From the NCBI RefSeq assembly GCF_028416595.1, contig NZ_JAMQKC010000025.1, positions 1 through 43,637 on the forward strand: a stretch of 43,637 nucleotides of DNA, given 5' to 3'. The stretch is from Aquibacillus salsiterrae (GTDB lineage Bacteria > Bacillota > Bacilli > Bacillales > Amphibacillaceae). The notes below the pieces were generated by a model. The model was not told the DNA's origin. It ran no database searches and saw only the letters and a program-made list of their open reading frames with translations. Positions within the stretch are counted from its first letter, which is position 1, and every line of letters starts with the position of its first letter. A program made the translations under genes and the position numbers. Shown here piece after piece: positions 1 through 8,299 of this stretch.

Positions 1-82
1 TACAAAAAATTAGGGGTAAAGGATCCGTTGAAAAGAGAATACAGAATTGTCGGAAAAAGGTTGTAGTGACCAAATGAAAAAT

Positions 83-117
83 AGAAATCCCGGTGTGATG
101 GGATTTCTAAGCATTTT
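83..117 (+). terminator. Rho-independent terminator-like hairpin
   Basis: A perfect 9-bp stem (AGAAATCCC at 83-91, GGGATTTCT at 100-108) with an 8-nt loop is followed by a short T-rich stretch. It would end a plus-strand gene lying left of the window. No convincing gene is visible in bases 1-82. Confidence 0.6.
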
Positions 118-131
118 TGCCGAAACTTGGG

Positions 132-188
132 CTAGGTGTCAGGCACCAAAAACGGACAACTGTCCACGATTAGTGCCTGACACCCTAG
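132..188. repeat. Family A palindromic repeat, copy 1
   Basis: Perfect 12-bp arms (GGTGTCAGGCAC at 135-146, GTGCCTGACACC at 173-184) enclose the inner pair GGACA..TGTCC at 154-165. CTAG lies just outside both arms. This copy has the GGCACC arm type and sits 23 bp beyond the 3' end of the hydrolase gene. Confidence 0.85.
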
Positions 189-210
189 GTATAATGTACC
201 TGATTAAGAG

Positions 211-1113
211 TTATAACCACTTTTTCAAAAACGCTTTTACTTCATGTCTCATCTCTGCTGTCTCAAAATGACCAATATTATATCGTTTTAACTTCCAAGC
301 ATTAGCTGCACCTTCTTTTTGGTAAACATTACTTAAGTGTTGATCAATCTTATCAAGACCCTTTGCCGGGGTCAATCTATCATAATTTCCAGCAAGGCCT
401 AGATGTGGACGAGGTGAAATAAGTTCATTAATCTCAGAAGTAGAAAAGTGTTTCAGGAGACCTGGAACAAAATAGTAGATACCATGGCCGTCAAGTCCCC
501 TACTCTCAATCAAACTATCATAATCACACAAACCACATAAATCAATGCACATCTTTATACGGGGATCTAAAGCTGCAACCCACCACGACATGGTACTACC
601 CATTGACATTCCGAGCGTACCGATGCGAGATGAATCAACATCATCTCGAGAATCTAAATAATCAATCGCTCGAAGACTATCATAAACCATCTTTCCCCAG
701 AGAACCTGACCTTTCCAAATCATCTCTTTAAATAATTCACTTTCTGTTCTGCCTCTTCTACTACCAAATCCCCATGCATCAATTGCTAACACAGCATATC
801 CCATATCAGTTAACTCTTCCGCATAGGAAGGGGCTTGCAAATACGTATTTCCCTTAATCAACTCATCTTTGCCTAGTTCATAATACCCACCATGTGAATG
901 GTTGAAAAGTATAGTCGGATAAGGACCTTGCCCATGCAAAGGACGGATAAAATATGCAGGAACATTATCTTCGCCATTTAAATCTAGGGTCCACCTTTCT
1001 ATTATAAAATGATTGTATTTCTCCTCTATCAACTTTTTAGCTAATATCGGTTGAGATTTTGGTGGCAGGTCGCCAAGTAATTGATATAACTCCTCACGTC
1101 TCTGTTCCTTCAT
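211..1113 (-). CDS. Alpha/beta hydrolase (dienelactone hydrolase/acetyl esterase-like)
   Basis: This is a 300-residue, probably cytoplasmic alpha/beta-hydrolase with no signal peptide. Visible features are the oxyanion-side FNHSHGG segment, the nucleophile elbow GMSMG in the middle of the protein, an acid in [10 protein letters not shown] and the catalytic histidine in NIGHFETAE near the C-terminus. That is a complete Ser-Asp-His triad in the usual order. The start is an ATG with GGGAG upstream. It is the last gene of a minus-strand run with an aldo/keto reductase, an oxidoreductase and a sugar ABC transporter, so removal of acyl groups from a carbohydrate is a reasonable guess. The substrate is not determined. 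A family A repeat separates it from the gene upstream, so it may have its own promoter. Confidence 0.85.
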   Translation of the reverse strand: MKEQRREELYQLLGDLPPKSQPILAKKLIEEKYNHFIIERWTLDLNGEDNVPAYFIRPLHGQGPYPTILFNHSHGGYYELGKDELIKGNTYLQAPSYAEELTDMGYAVLAIDAWGFGSRRGRTESELFKEMIWKGQVLWGKMVYDSLRAIDYLDSRDDVDSSRIGTLGMSMGSTMSWWVAALDPRIKMCIDLCGLCDYDSLIESRGLDGHGIYYFVPGLLKHFSTSEINELISPRPHLGLAGNYDRLTPAKGLDKIDQHLSNVYQKEGAANAWKLKRYNIGHFETAEMRHEVKAFLKKWL

Positions 1114-1167
1114 TACTTTCAGCTCCCTAGTTAAATTCGAAAGGTTAGTATTTAAGTATGTTATTAA

Positions 1168-1225
1168 AAACGGTACCTGGTACTATTGATGGACTGTTGT
1201 CCATGTGTAGTACCAGGTACCATAA
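1168..1225. repeat. Family A palindromic repeat, copy 2
   Basis: Perfect 14-bp arms GGTACCTGGTACTA (1172-1185) and TAGTACCAGGTACC (1208-1221) surround the core TGGACTGTTGTCCA (1190-1203). It lies between the hydrolase start and the aldo/keto reductase stop. Confidence 0.9.
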
Positions 1226-1280
1226 ATCCAATTAGAGTAACGCTCTAATTGTTCCTTCTTTCGCGCAAAACTTCCGATTG

Positions 1281-1310
1281 TTCCCTAAAAGAACCGTCCC
1301 CGCGCTTCAG
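1281..1310. repeat. Family B repeat, partial, overlapping a stop codon
   Basis: The segment contains AAAGAACCGTCCCCGCGCTTC, the right half of family B. The aldo/keto reductase stop codon (1307-1309, minus strand) lies at its edge, so the repeat touches or supplies the end of that gene. Confidence 0.6.
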
Positions 1311-2239
1311 CTAGTTCGTAAATCCAACCACTTGATTTCTTCGTCTGTTAAAGTGATGTCGGCTGCTTTTCTACAAGATATCATTTCGTTATGGTTTTGC
1401 GGACCGATGATTGCACCGGTTGGGAAGGATTGATTTAATACATACGCTAGACTGATTTGAATGGTTTCAACGCCTTTTTCCTTAGCGAGCTGCTCTGCTC
1501 TACGATAGCGCTCCCAGTTTTCGTCATTGTAAAATACTCGAACTAGATCCTCATTAGATCGATCTTCAGGAGTAAAACGCCCCGTAAAGAAACCACGAGC
1601 TTGGGATGACCACGAGAATAGGGGCATTTTATTTCTCTCATGCCAAGCAAGAATCGAATCATCTACGGAAACACAGCCAGCCCAGTACGGTTCTTGTGCT
1701 TTTGCTAAGCTAAGGTTCGGGCTGTTGAAGGAAAAACCTACTAAACCATTCTTCTCGGCATAATCATTGGCTTCTTGTAATCTTTCTATGGACCAATTCG
1801 AACCTCCAAATGCACCAATACGCCCAGCTTCTACATGAGCATTTAGAATTTCTAATATTTCACCCACTGGGACATCAGGATCATCTCTGTGAAGTGCATA
1901 CAATTCTACGTAATTAGTACGAAGTCGCTCAAGGCTAATGGAAAGCTCTCTATCAATTGCCTTTTTATTTATTTGTGGACCCTCATGATTTGGATGACCA
2001 CCTTTTGTTAAAATGATAACATCATCACGGCGCTTATTTTCTTCCATCCAAATTCCGATGGCTTCTTCACTTTTCCCCCCAGAATAAACATACGCAGTAT
2101 CTATCGTGTTTCCACCAATTTCTATATAGTTGTTTAATACCTCTGTTACTTTTTCCATAATATCGGGTTTGAAATAGTCAGAACCCATGACAAGATTTGA
2201 AATAGATTTTTCAATAGTATTAACCCTTATCTTTTGCAT
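1307..2239 (-). CDS. Aldo/keto reductase
   Basis: A 310-residue NAD(P)H-dependent aldo/keto reductase. The family tetrad can be read: Asp in NTIDTAYVYSGG with Tyr a few residues on, Lys in IILTKGGHP and His in LYALHRDDP. The C-terminal cofactor region includes AIIGPQNHNE. I chose the ATG at 2239, three codons inside the longest frame, because GGAGTG lies 6 nt before it. The gene starts only 14 bp after the oxidoreductase stop, so the two are probably cotranscribed and perhaps translationally coupled. Sugar or sugar-lactone reduction fits the neighbourhood, but the substrate is unknown. Confidence 0.88.
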   Translation of the reverse strand: MQKIRVNTIEKSISNLVMGSDYFKPDIMEKVTEVLNNYIEIGGNTIDTAYVYSGGKSEEAIGIWMEENKRRDDVIILTKGGHPNHEGPQINKKAIDRELSISLERLRTNYVELYALHRDDPDVPVGEILEILNAHVEAGRIGAFGGSNWSIERLQEANDYAEKNGLVGFSFNSPNLSLAKAQEPYWAGCVSVDDSILAWHERNKMPLFSWSSQARGFFTGRFTPEDRSNEDLVRVFYNDENWERYRRAEQLAKEKGVETIQISLAYVLNQSFPTGAIIGPQNHNEMISCRKAADITLTDEEIKWLDLRTS

Positions 2240-2253
2240 TAAGTTCACTCCAT

Positions 2254-3246
2254 TTACTTTAAAATTAGTCTTTCCTTCTTTTCTGCAGCATCGAGTGTAC
2301 CCTTTACAGCTCTCATATTATTTATAATGTCGTCATAAGAAAACTTAGTTGGTTTCCCATCAAGTACACTTTCTGCAAAACTATCTGCTTGTAAAGCGTA
2401 CGGATTAATATTTTTACCCTTAACAACTTCTGTTTTTCCACCTTTAATAATTTCATAGGTTTCATCACCAAGAAAAGCGTTTTGAAGCACTATTCTTCCA
2501 TCAGAGCCTAGAATTTCAAGCTTGTTTCGGAATTCCGCCCACATCGCACAGTCAAAGGTTAATGCAACGCCATTTGGGAACTCCATTAAACCAGAAGCCA
2601 TCATATCGACATCACCATGCTCAGGAGAGAAAAATGCATGGGTTGTGACTGCTGTTGGCTCTTCACCTAGAATTAATCTAGCAGCACTAATCGGATAACA
2701 GCCTACATCGTAAATGGATCCACCTCCCCACTCCTTTGTATAGCGAATATTACTGTAATCGCTCGCATTATTGAAAGTGAAAACGCCATGAAGACCGCGT
2801 ACTTCGCCGATTTCACCATTTTTAATTTTTTGTTTAATATCCTCATACCTTTGTTGATGACGGTACATGAAAGCTTCTGCTAATACCACACCTGCTTTCT
2901 CGCACGCTTCTACAATTTCTCTCGCCTCTGCCTCATCAAGTGCGATAGGCTTCTCACATAATACATGTTTTCCTGCCTCAGCAGCTCTGATTGCCCATAC
3001 TTTATGTAAATGATTTGGAAGTGGAATGTAAACGGCATCAATTTCATTGTCGTTTAATAAATCTTCATAGCTACCATATATTTTTGGAATACCTAACTCC
3101 TCTGCAAACTTTTGGGCATTCTCCAACGATCGACTAGCAACCGCTACAACTTCATTACGCTTAGACTCTTGAATTCCCGGGATAACAGAACGCTTTCCAA
3201 TATTCGCGGTACTGATGATACCCCAGCGCACCTTCTTTTCAATCAT
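2254..3246 (-). CDS. Gfo/Idh/MocA family oxidoreductase
   Basis: A 330-residue NAD(P)-dependent sugar dehydrogenase-type protein. The N-terminal Rossmann fold starts with WGIISTANIGKR, and the hallmark CEKPIALDEAEA motif with the catalytic lysine lies near residue 98. The C-terminal substrate domain includes YTKEWGGGSIYDVGCY with the conserved GG..DxG..H/Y-type pattern. The ATG is preceded by a strong GAAGGAGG. It is followed closely by the aldo/keto reductase. Together with the ABC importer this suggests oxidation or epimerisation of an imported sugar or its phosphate. The exact substrate cannot be read from sequence. Confidence 0.9.
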   Translation of the reverse strand: MIEKKVRWGIISTANIGKRSVIPGIQESKRNEVVAVASRSLENAQKFAEELGIPKIYGSYEDLLNDNEIDAVYIPLPNHLHKVWAIRAAEAGKHVLCEKPIALDEAEAREIVEACEKAGVVLAEAFMYRHQQRYEDIKQKIKNGEIGEVRGLHGVFTFNNASDYSNIRYTKEWGGGSIYDVGCYPISAARLILGEEPTAVTTHAFFSPEHGDVDMMASGLMEFPNGVALTFDCAMWAEFRNKLEILGSDGRIVLQNAFLGDETYEIIKGGKTEVVKGKNINPYALQADSFAESVLDGKPTKFSYDDIINNMRAVKGTLDAAEKKERLILK

Positions 3247-3515
3247 ATTAATTCCTCCTTCTATATAAGCATGTAACCCAACTTTGTTAAGTTATTTAAT
3301 AAAGTATCATATATATCTTATCAAAATTTTCGGATATTTATATCCTTTTATGAAAAAAAATGTACTTTATTTTTAGCCTTAGTTCGACTGCAATAAAAAT
3401 AAAGAAAAATAAATGCTAATGTACTCCGCCATTCCCTTTTCATATTATTTTATTAGATATTATGGTTAGCCCCAAAAACAGGTGATTCTAAAAATATCAA
3501 AAAAGTATAATAGAG

Positions 3516-3567
3516 AGGTACCTGGTACTATTCACAGACAATTGTCCACAGATAGTACCAGGTACCT
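3516..3567. repeat. Family A palindromic repeat, copy 3
   Basis: Perfect 15-bp arms AGGTACCTGGTACTA (3516-3530) and TAGTACCAGGTACCT (3553-3567) flank the palindromic core GACAATTGTC (3537-3546). It lies in the 870-bp gap between the oxidoreductase and the permease. Apart from this repeat and the decayed fragment at 3760-3999, nothing coding is seen in the gap. Confidence 0.9.
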
Positions 3568-3759
3568 TAAACCAGCATTGTGGGCCAACGTCCATCCACT
3601 TTATATTTGAGATTTTACTCTATGTATTGATCCACTTTCTTACTCGTTCCCGCGTCAGTCCATTGTCTAAGATTTCCATTATTACTCTTGGCAAGCTATC
3701 GATACTAATCACCTCTTGCATTTTCGTATTTCACTAGCAATTAAAGCTATTGTTTAAAC

Positions 3760-3999
3760 GTGAGTGAAAGAATTTTAGTTTGCATGAATAAAATATATGT
3801 TCATGAAAGAACGATTGTTCCCACAATTAATGAAAGGTGGCATACTAGAACAGTAACTACATGGCAGGTAGGAGGTGGTACAGACGACATCGAAGTACTA
3901 AGCCTAGTAGCGTAACACAATGCACTATATAGCTTGACTTTATTAGCTACTCTAACACTTATTGTCACTATTGTCGTTTACTTAAACAAAAAGAAGTAA
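3760..3999 (+). pseudogene. C-terminal remnant of a membrane-anchored protein
   Basis: One plus-strand frame reads through about 79 codons with a single internal TAA near 3913. The first part contains WHTRTVTTWQVGGGTDDIEV. The second ends in a hydrophobic segment (LTLLATLTLIVTIVVYL) followed by NKKK and a stop, which looks like a C-terminal membrane anchor. There is no credible start or ribosome site. I read it as the decayed 3' end of a larger surface protein, with its terminator still in place immediately downstream. The parent family is not recognised. Confidence 0.4.
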
Positions 4000-4038
4000 C
4001 CGCCCCAAAGATCACTGATGACGGTTACTTCTTTTGAT
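3990..4038 (+). terminator. Terminator hairpin (bidirectional)
   Basis: A 13-bp perfect stem (AAAGAAGTAACCG at 3990-4002, CGGTTACTTCTTT at 4022-4034) overlaps the stop of the remnant. It could also end the permease transcript coming from the right. Confidence 0.7.
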
Positions 4039-4120
4039 AAACAATTAAAATTGGTTAACTGCTCTTGAGAGGAGGAAGCTACAACAAAGGTGCACAACTT
4101 CATTACTTAGCCCTTATCCC

Positions 4121-5002
4121 TTATCCCTTTATCGATCCAATCATGGCACCCTTAGCAAAATGCTTTTGTAAAAATGGATAGACAATTAAAATTGGTACTG
4201 TCGCAATAATGATAGAGGCCATTCGTATTGTAAATGGCGAAACGTTCATTTGTGCCGTCACCGCAGTTCCCGATCCACCCCTTATCGCCATACTTGTATT
4301 CTCAATCAGGTTCCTGAGATAAGCTTGTAATTGCCACATATCTTTGTCGTTAATATACAAAATGGTAGAAAAAAAATCGTTCCAATAAAACACGGCAATA
4401 AACAAGCCAATTGTCGCTAAAACAGGCTTTGATAGTGGAAGTACAATTCTGAAGAAAATCGTCAAATCATTTGCACCATCTATTTTTGCTGCTTCTTCCA
4501 ATTCGTTCGGGATGCCACGGAAAAAGCTCATCATGACGAAGACATTAAAGGCATTTATTGCATTTGGTAAAATAAGCGCCCATAACGAATTCATCATGCC
4601 TAACTCTTTAATTAACAAATAGTTAGGCACTAATCCCCCATTAAAGAGCATCGTAAATAAAACGATGAAAGCAAAAAATACACCACCACGTAACCGGCTC
4701 TTTGAAAGTGCATAGGCAGTTGTTGCAGTAAAAAATGTCCCTATTGCAGTTCCAGCTATTGTTGTTATCAATGTCGTACCAAGACTCGAGAGGAAGGCAC
4801 TGTTTTGAAGAATCGCGGTGTAGGCATCGACAGAAAAACCGACTGGAATCAGGAATAAACCTCCTCCAACTGCAAGTTTTGAATCACTTAACGAGCCCAT
4901 CAAAATATACCAAAACGGATACAGCATCAAGATCAACAATAAAACCATAAAGACGTAGTTACAATAGTTGAAAATTTTCTCCCCTTTTGAAAGTCCTACC
5001 AT
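4121..5002 (-). CDS. Carbohydrate ABC transporter permease (LplC/YtcP type)
   Basis: An inner-membrane permease of about 293 residues with around six hydrophobic segments. The EAA-type cytoplasmic loop is ELEEAAKIDGANDLTIFFRIVLPLSKP, which contacts the ATPase. The C-terminus VYPFLQKHFAKGAMIGSIKG is characteristic of the MalG/LplC group. Two ATGs are possible. The one at 5008 is only 3 nt from GGAGG, so the one at 5002, with 9 nt spacing, is preferred. It begins about 13 bp after the partner permease ends and is the last transporter gene. No ATP-binding subunit is nearby, so a shared MsmX-like ATPase is inferred. Confidence 0.9.
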   Translation of the reverse strand: MVGLSKGEKIFNYCNYVFMVLLLILMLYPFWYILMGSLSDSKLAVGGGLFLIPVGFSVDAYTAILQNSAFLSSLGTTLITTIAGTAIGTFFTATTAYALSKSRLRGGVFFAFIVLFTMLFNGGLVPNYLLIKELGMMNSLWALILPNAINAFNVFVMMSFFRGIPNELEEAAKIDGANDLTIFFRIVLPLSKPVLATIGLFIAVFYWNDFFSTILYINDKDMWQLQAYLRNLIENTSMAIRGGSGTAVTAQMNVSPFTIRMASIIIATVPILIVYPFLQKHFAKGAMIGSIKG

Positions 5003-5015
5003 AGCCATTCCCCTC

Positions 5016-5987
5016 CTACCATAATCCTTCGTTTCCTGATTTTTTCACAATTTTGTTCGCTGTGTAGATTAAAACTAATGCAATAACAGATTTAAAGACA
5101 CCCGCAGCAGTTGCCAAACTATAGTTTGCTTCCTGGATTCCTCGTCGATAAACGTACGTATCAATTATATCGGCAACATCATATACAAGTGGATTATAAA
5201 GCAGATAAACCTGCAAAAAACCAGCTTCAAGGATGTTACCTAAACTTAAAATAAGCATAATCAAAATAACTGGACGAATTGCCGGAAGTGTAATATGCCA
5301 CATTTGTTGGAGTTTATTTGCTCCATCAATCCGTGCTGCTTCATACATATCGGGATTGACTCCAGTCATTGCTGCTAAATAAATGATTGTCCCCCATCCC
5401 ATTTCCTTGTAAACCTCTGTCGAAACTAAGATTGAACGAAAATACTCTTTGCTCGTTAAAAAATCGATTGGTGTTCCATCAAATGCTTTAATGATAAAAT
5501 TAACAACACCATCAACCGGATTCAAAAATGCTGTAATAATCCCCGCAAACACAACCCAGGAAAGAAAGTGTGGCAAATAAAGAACTGATTGAGTAAAACG
5601 TTTAAAGGCCATGTTTCTTAGCTCATTTAATAGAAGTGCAATAATGATTGGGGCTGGGAATCCAAATAACAGCTTTAAAAAGCTAATTATAAAAGTATTC
5701 ATGAATATTTGCATGAAATCTGGAGTTCTAAACAATCGTTGAAATTGTTCAAATCCAACCCACGGACTTTCCATGACACCCATTAAAATGTTGTAATCTT
5801 TAAATGCGATGACGACTCCGTACATTGGCAAGTATTTGAAAACAAGTAAATATAGTAATCCAGGTAATAATAAGAGATATAAATATTTGTCCCGAACGAC
5901 ATCTTTCATAAAGATAGAGGTTTTGCTCATTTTTGTCTTTGGTTGCAGAGAAGCATGTAATGTGAGTTTTTGCCTTCTTTGTTCCAT
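5016..5987 (-). CDS. Carbohydrate ABC transporter permease (LplB/YtcQ-operon type)
   Basis: A 323-residue permease of the MalF/LplB group. The first membrane helix (LYLLLLPGLLYLLVFKYLPMYGVVIAFKDY) is typical of LplB proteins, and the EAA loop is MYEAARIDGANKLQQMWHITLPAIRP. The reading frame is open 34 codons further upstream, but the ATG at 5987 has GGAGTG 6 nt before it while the upstream part has no ribosome site, so the shorter form is chosen. It pairs with the next permease to form the channel of the sugar importer served by the lipoprotein encoded upstream. Confidence 0.9.
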   Translation of the reverse strand: MEQRRQKLTLHASLQPKTKMSKTSIFMKDVVRDKYLYLLLLPGLLYLLVFKYLPMYGVVIAFKDYNILMGVMESPWVGFEQFQRLFRTPDFMQIFMNTFIISFLKLLFGFPAPIIIALLLNELRNMAFKRFTQSVLYLPHFLSWVVFAGIITAFLNPVDGVVNFIIKAFDGTPIDFLTSKEYFRSILVSTEVYKEMGWGTIIYLAAMTGVNPDMYEAARIDGANKLQQMWHITLPAIRPVILIMLILSLGNILEAGFLQVYLLYNPLVYDVADIIDTYVYRRGIQEANYSLATAAGVFKSVIALVLIYTANKIVKKSGNEGLW

Positions 5988-6233
5988 TGGTTTCACTCCA
6001 ATCACGACTAGTTTTCTAAGAATCATCGTAAAACATAATTTAGACGATAACTTCAAGGGCTTCTTCTGACAATTAATAATTTGAACCAAGCAGCTCTAGG
6101 CGACGAATTTCTGCTGACCAAAGCAGACTTTCCAAAAATAGGGTTAGATCGACAAGCATGTGATTGTGTTGCATAGCTTATTATTTAGTGAATTCCGAAA
6201 AAACATCTTACTTTCTCTTGTCGTAAAATGTTG

Positions 6234-6261
6234 TAAGTTCCCCTGGTTAGAGGGGAACTTA
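6234..6261 (-). terminator. Intercistronic stem-loop between binding protein and permeases
   Basis: A perfect 11-bp stem (TAAGTTCCCCT at 6234-6244, AGGGGAACTTA at 6251-6261) with a 6-nt loop lies just after the binding-protein stop. There is no long U tract, so it more likely stabilises the upstream mRNA end or partly terminates, giving more binding protein than permease. Confidence 0.6.
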
Positions 6262-6284
6262 TCTAATTAACATGGCGCATTCAC

Positions 6285-7892
6285 TTATTTATATGGCTCA
6301 ATATTTTCGTCGTACCACGCATTAAATTCTTCCCATTGATTTTTTTGTTCAGAATAAAGCTTGTTTGTTTCTTCATCTATTTTATCGCCACCTAAAGCCC
6401 CATATTGATCAACAAAGTCATCGTAAGCCGTAATTGGAAGATTACCAGAAATGATTCCCCAGAAAGTTTCATCTCGCAACGTATTGATGTCAGTCGCATA
6501 CTCCGTCCACATTGGACGGTTTAAAGATTTGACAAAGAAAATTTTCTCCCTCATTGGCCGAGAAGATTTATCCCTAGCAGCAAATAGTTCATTGACCTCT
6601 GGTGTATTTTCTAAATTGGCTTCATCTTTACGTTGTACATACCAATTGTAATTTCCAAGACCTAACTTATTTCTTTCATCAACTGATAATTTACTGTCAT
6701 AAACACCATTTTCGTCAATAGTGTAAAGTTCGCCTTCTTGTCCAAATGTAATTAATCGATACGTTTCTGGAGATGCCATGCGGTCAATTACATCGACAAC
6801 TGTTTCTGGTTCTTCGGCAGCACCAGTAACAGATAAGAAGCTCCAACCAATCGCATCTGATGGAACGTCAGAGGAGAAGCCACTTGGACCTTTAATTGGA
6901 TCAATTGCAATGTATTCACCATCTGGATTCTTTTCTTTAAATGCAAGGTTATACGTTGACTCTGGGTTAAAGAACGCTACCCAACGGTAAATTGAGCCAA
7001 TTTTACCATTTGCCATAATATCATCTACATCTTGCTGTTCTGTATTTGTAAGAACACGCGGATCGATGACGCCTTCTTTATATAAGCCTTGTAATAGTTC
7101 TAAAACCTCACGAGTTTCCGGCATTAAAGAACCGTACTTTATTGTACCGTCATCTTGAATCATAAACTGCTCAACATCCACTCCATAAGCGTAGAAGAAC
7201 GGAGCAAAGGCACGGTATAGATTTTCACCAGAGATTCCGTACGTGTCATCTTTTCCATTTCCGTCTGGATCATCAAATGTAAAGGCACGAAGTACATCCA
7301 CATATTCATCAATTGTCGTTGGTACGTCCAAGCCAAGGTTATCTAACCAATCTTTCCGAATCATCGTTGTCATTGTTCCTGGCTCTGATACGTCTCCTGG
7401 AATTCGATAGATTTTCCCACTTGGATCCCAAGAGTAAAATAAGTTTTCGCGATTATAGTAATTTATAATGTTTTGCCCTTTACTCTGTAAATATGGTGTT
7501 AAATCTTGTAACACACCGGCATCAACCCATTGTTTGTATTCTTTGTTCATATCCCAGAACCAAAGAACGTCAGGCATCGAGCTTTTATCGCTCATCATTA
7601 AATTAATTTTCGTTTTAGCATCAGACCAACTTGGTAAAAATATATCCTCAACGGTAACATCTCGATCAAGGTGATCAGTTAAATCTTTTGCCAACGCTTC
7701 ATTCACCCAAGCATCCGGCGTTTTTGGTCCCCCCATTAGAGTTAGGCTAACGTTAAGAGGACCTGTTCCTGCTTCTCCAGTAGCATTATTTCCTTTTTCC
7801 CCCGACGACTCTCCCCCAGACTCATTAGAACAAGCTACAGAAAAAACTAACATGAAGACGGTAACAATAAGTAATCCTAGACTCTTTTTCAA
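6285..7892 (-). CDS. Extracellular solute-binding lipoprotein (LplA-like)
   Basis: A 535-residue family 1-type substrate-binding protein. The signal sequence MKKSLGLLIVTVFMLVFSVAC ends in a lipobox, with Cys21 as the lipidation site, followed by a Ser/Gly/Glu-rich linker. Length and the pattern of internal motifs (MPDVLWFWDMNKEYKQW, DDPDGNGKDDTYG) match the large LplA/YtcQ binding proteins that feed LplB/LplC permeases. The start is a TTG, fixed by GGGGAG 6 nt upstream. It is the first gene of the transporter set, with a catabolite-like palindrome in its leader. The ligand is probably an oligosaccharide; it cannot be specified further. Confidence 0.92.
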   Translation of the reverse strand: MKKSLGLLIVTVFMLVFSVACSNESGGESSGEKGNNATGEAGTGPLNVSLTLMGGPKTPDAWVNEALAKDLTDHLDRDVTVEDIFLPSWSDAKTKINLMMSDKSSMPDVLWFWDMNKEYKQWVDAGVLQDLTPYLQSKGQNIINYYNRENLFYSWDPSGKIYRIPGDVSEPGTMTTMIRKDWLDNLGLDVPTTIDEYVDVLRAFTFDDPDGNGKDDTYGISGENLYRAFAPFFYAYGVDVEQFMIQDDGTIKYGSLMPETREVLELLQGLYKEGVIDPRVLTNTEQQDVDDIMANGKIGSIYRWVAFFNPESTYNLAFKEKNPDGEYIAIDPIKGPSGFSSDVPSDAIGWSFLSVTGAAEEPETVVDVIDRMASPETYRLITFGQEGELYTIDENGVYDSKLSVDERNKLGLGNYNWYVQRKDEANLENTPEVNELFAARDKSSRPMREKIFFVKSLNRPMWTEYATDINTLRDETFWGIISGNLPITAYDDFVDQYGALGGDKIDEETNKLYSEQKNQWEEFNAWYDENIEPYK

Positions 7893-7912
7893 TTCGTTCT
7901 CCCCTTCCGTAA

Positions 7913-7926
7913 TGTATGCGCTTACA
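7913..7926 (-). promoter_or_regulatory. cre-like / LacI-family operator in the binding-protein leader
   Basis: On the minus strand this reads TGTAAGCGCATACA, matching the CcpA cre pattern TGWAANCGNTNWCA at all but one fixed position. It lies 21 bp before the TTG start. A site here would let CcpA or the local LacI-type regulator block transcription. Confidence 0.55.
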
Positions 7927-8023
7927 TAATCGGCGGATATAACCTTTTTTAAGCATTTAATTCTATTTTCACACGGTAAAGATGGTATGGTATTCTATTT
8001 CACCTCCTAATCCTCCTTTCATA

Positions 8024-8100
8024 AAAATAACAAGATAACAATTTTATCATTCGTTATTTTTGTTATTATTATCTGTTATCTTTAATAAAATAATAACACC
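8024..8100. promoter_or_regulatory. AT-rich control region with repeated GTTATT/AATAAC motifs
   Basis: The segment contains AATAACAAGATAACA, then GTTATTTTTGTTATT (8053-8067), then TGTTATC (8074-8080). GATAACA at 8034-8040 and TGTTATC form an inverted pair. The same 15-mer occurs in front of the adjacent LacI-family gene (9385-9399), which suggests a shared operator. Confidence 0.45.
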
Positions 8101-8112
8101 AAAGCCAATTAT

Positions 8113-8126
8113 TGTAAACGCTTTAT
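8113..8126. promoter_or_regulatory. Second cre-like site
   Basis: TGTAAACGCTTTAT matches the cre pattern except at its last two bases. It is upstream of the transporter genes and 170 bp from the regulator's stop codon. Confidence 0.4.
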
Positions 8127-8299
8127 TTTATTTTTCCTTTCCTCAAATCTGCCCTAGAATCTAAATAATTCCAAAAATTGATACTTGATTCCCCTTTACA
8201 ACTAAGGAGACGTACCTGACCTTTTTGGGATTGAAATGAACTAACATAGTCTTTTATTCACAAAAAGCAATAAACTTGAATGATGACTAGGTTAAATCT

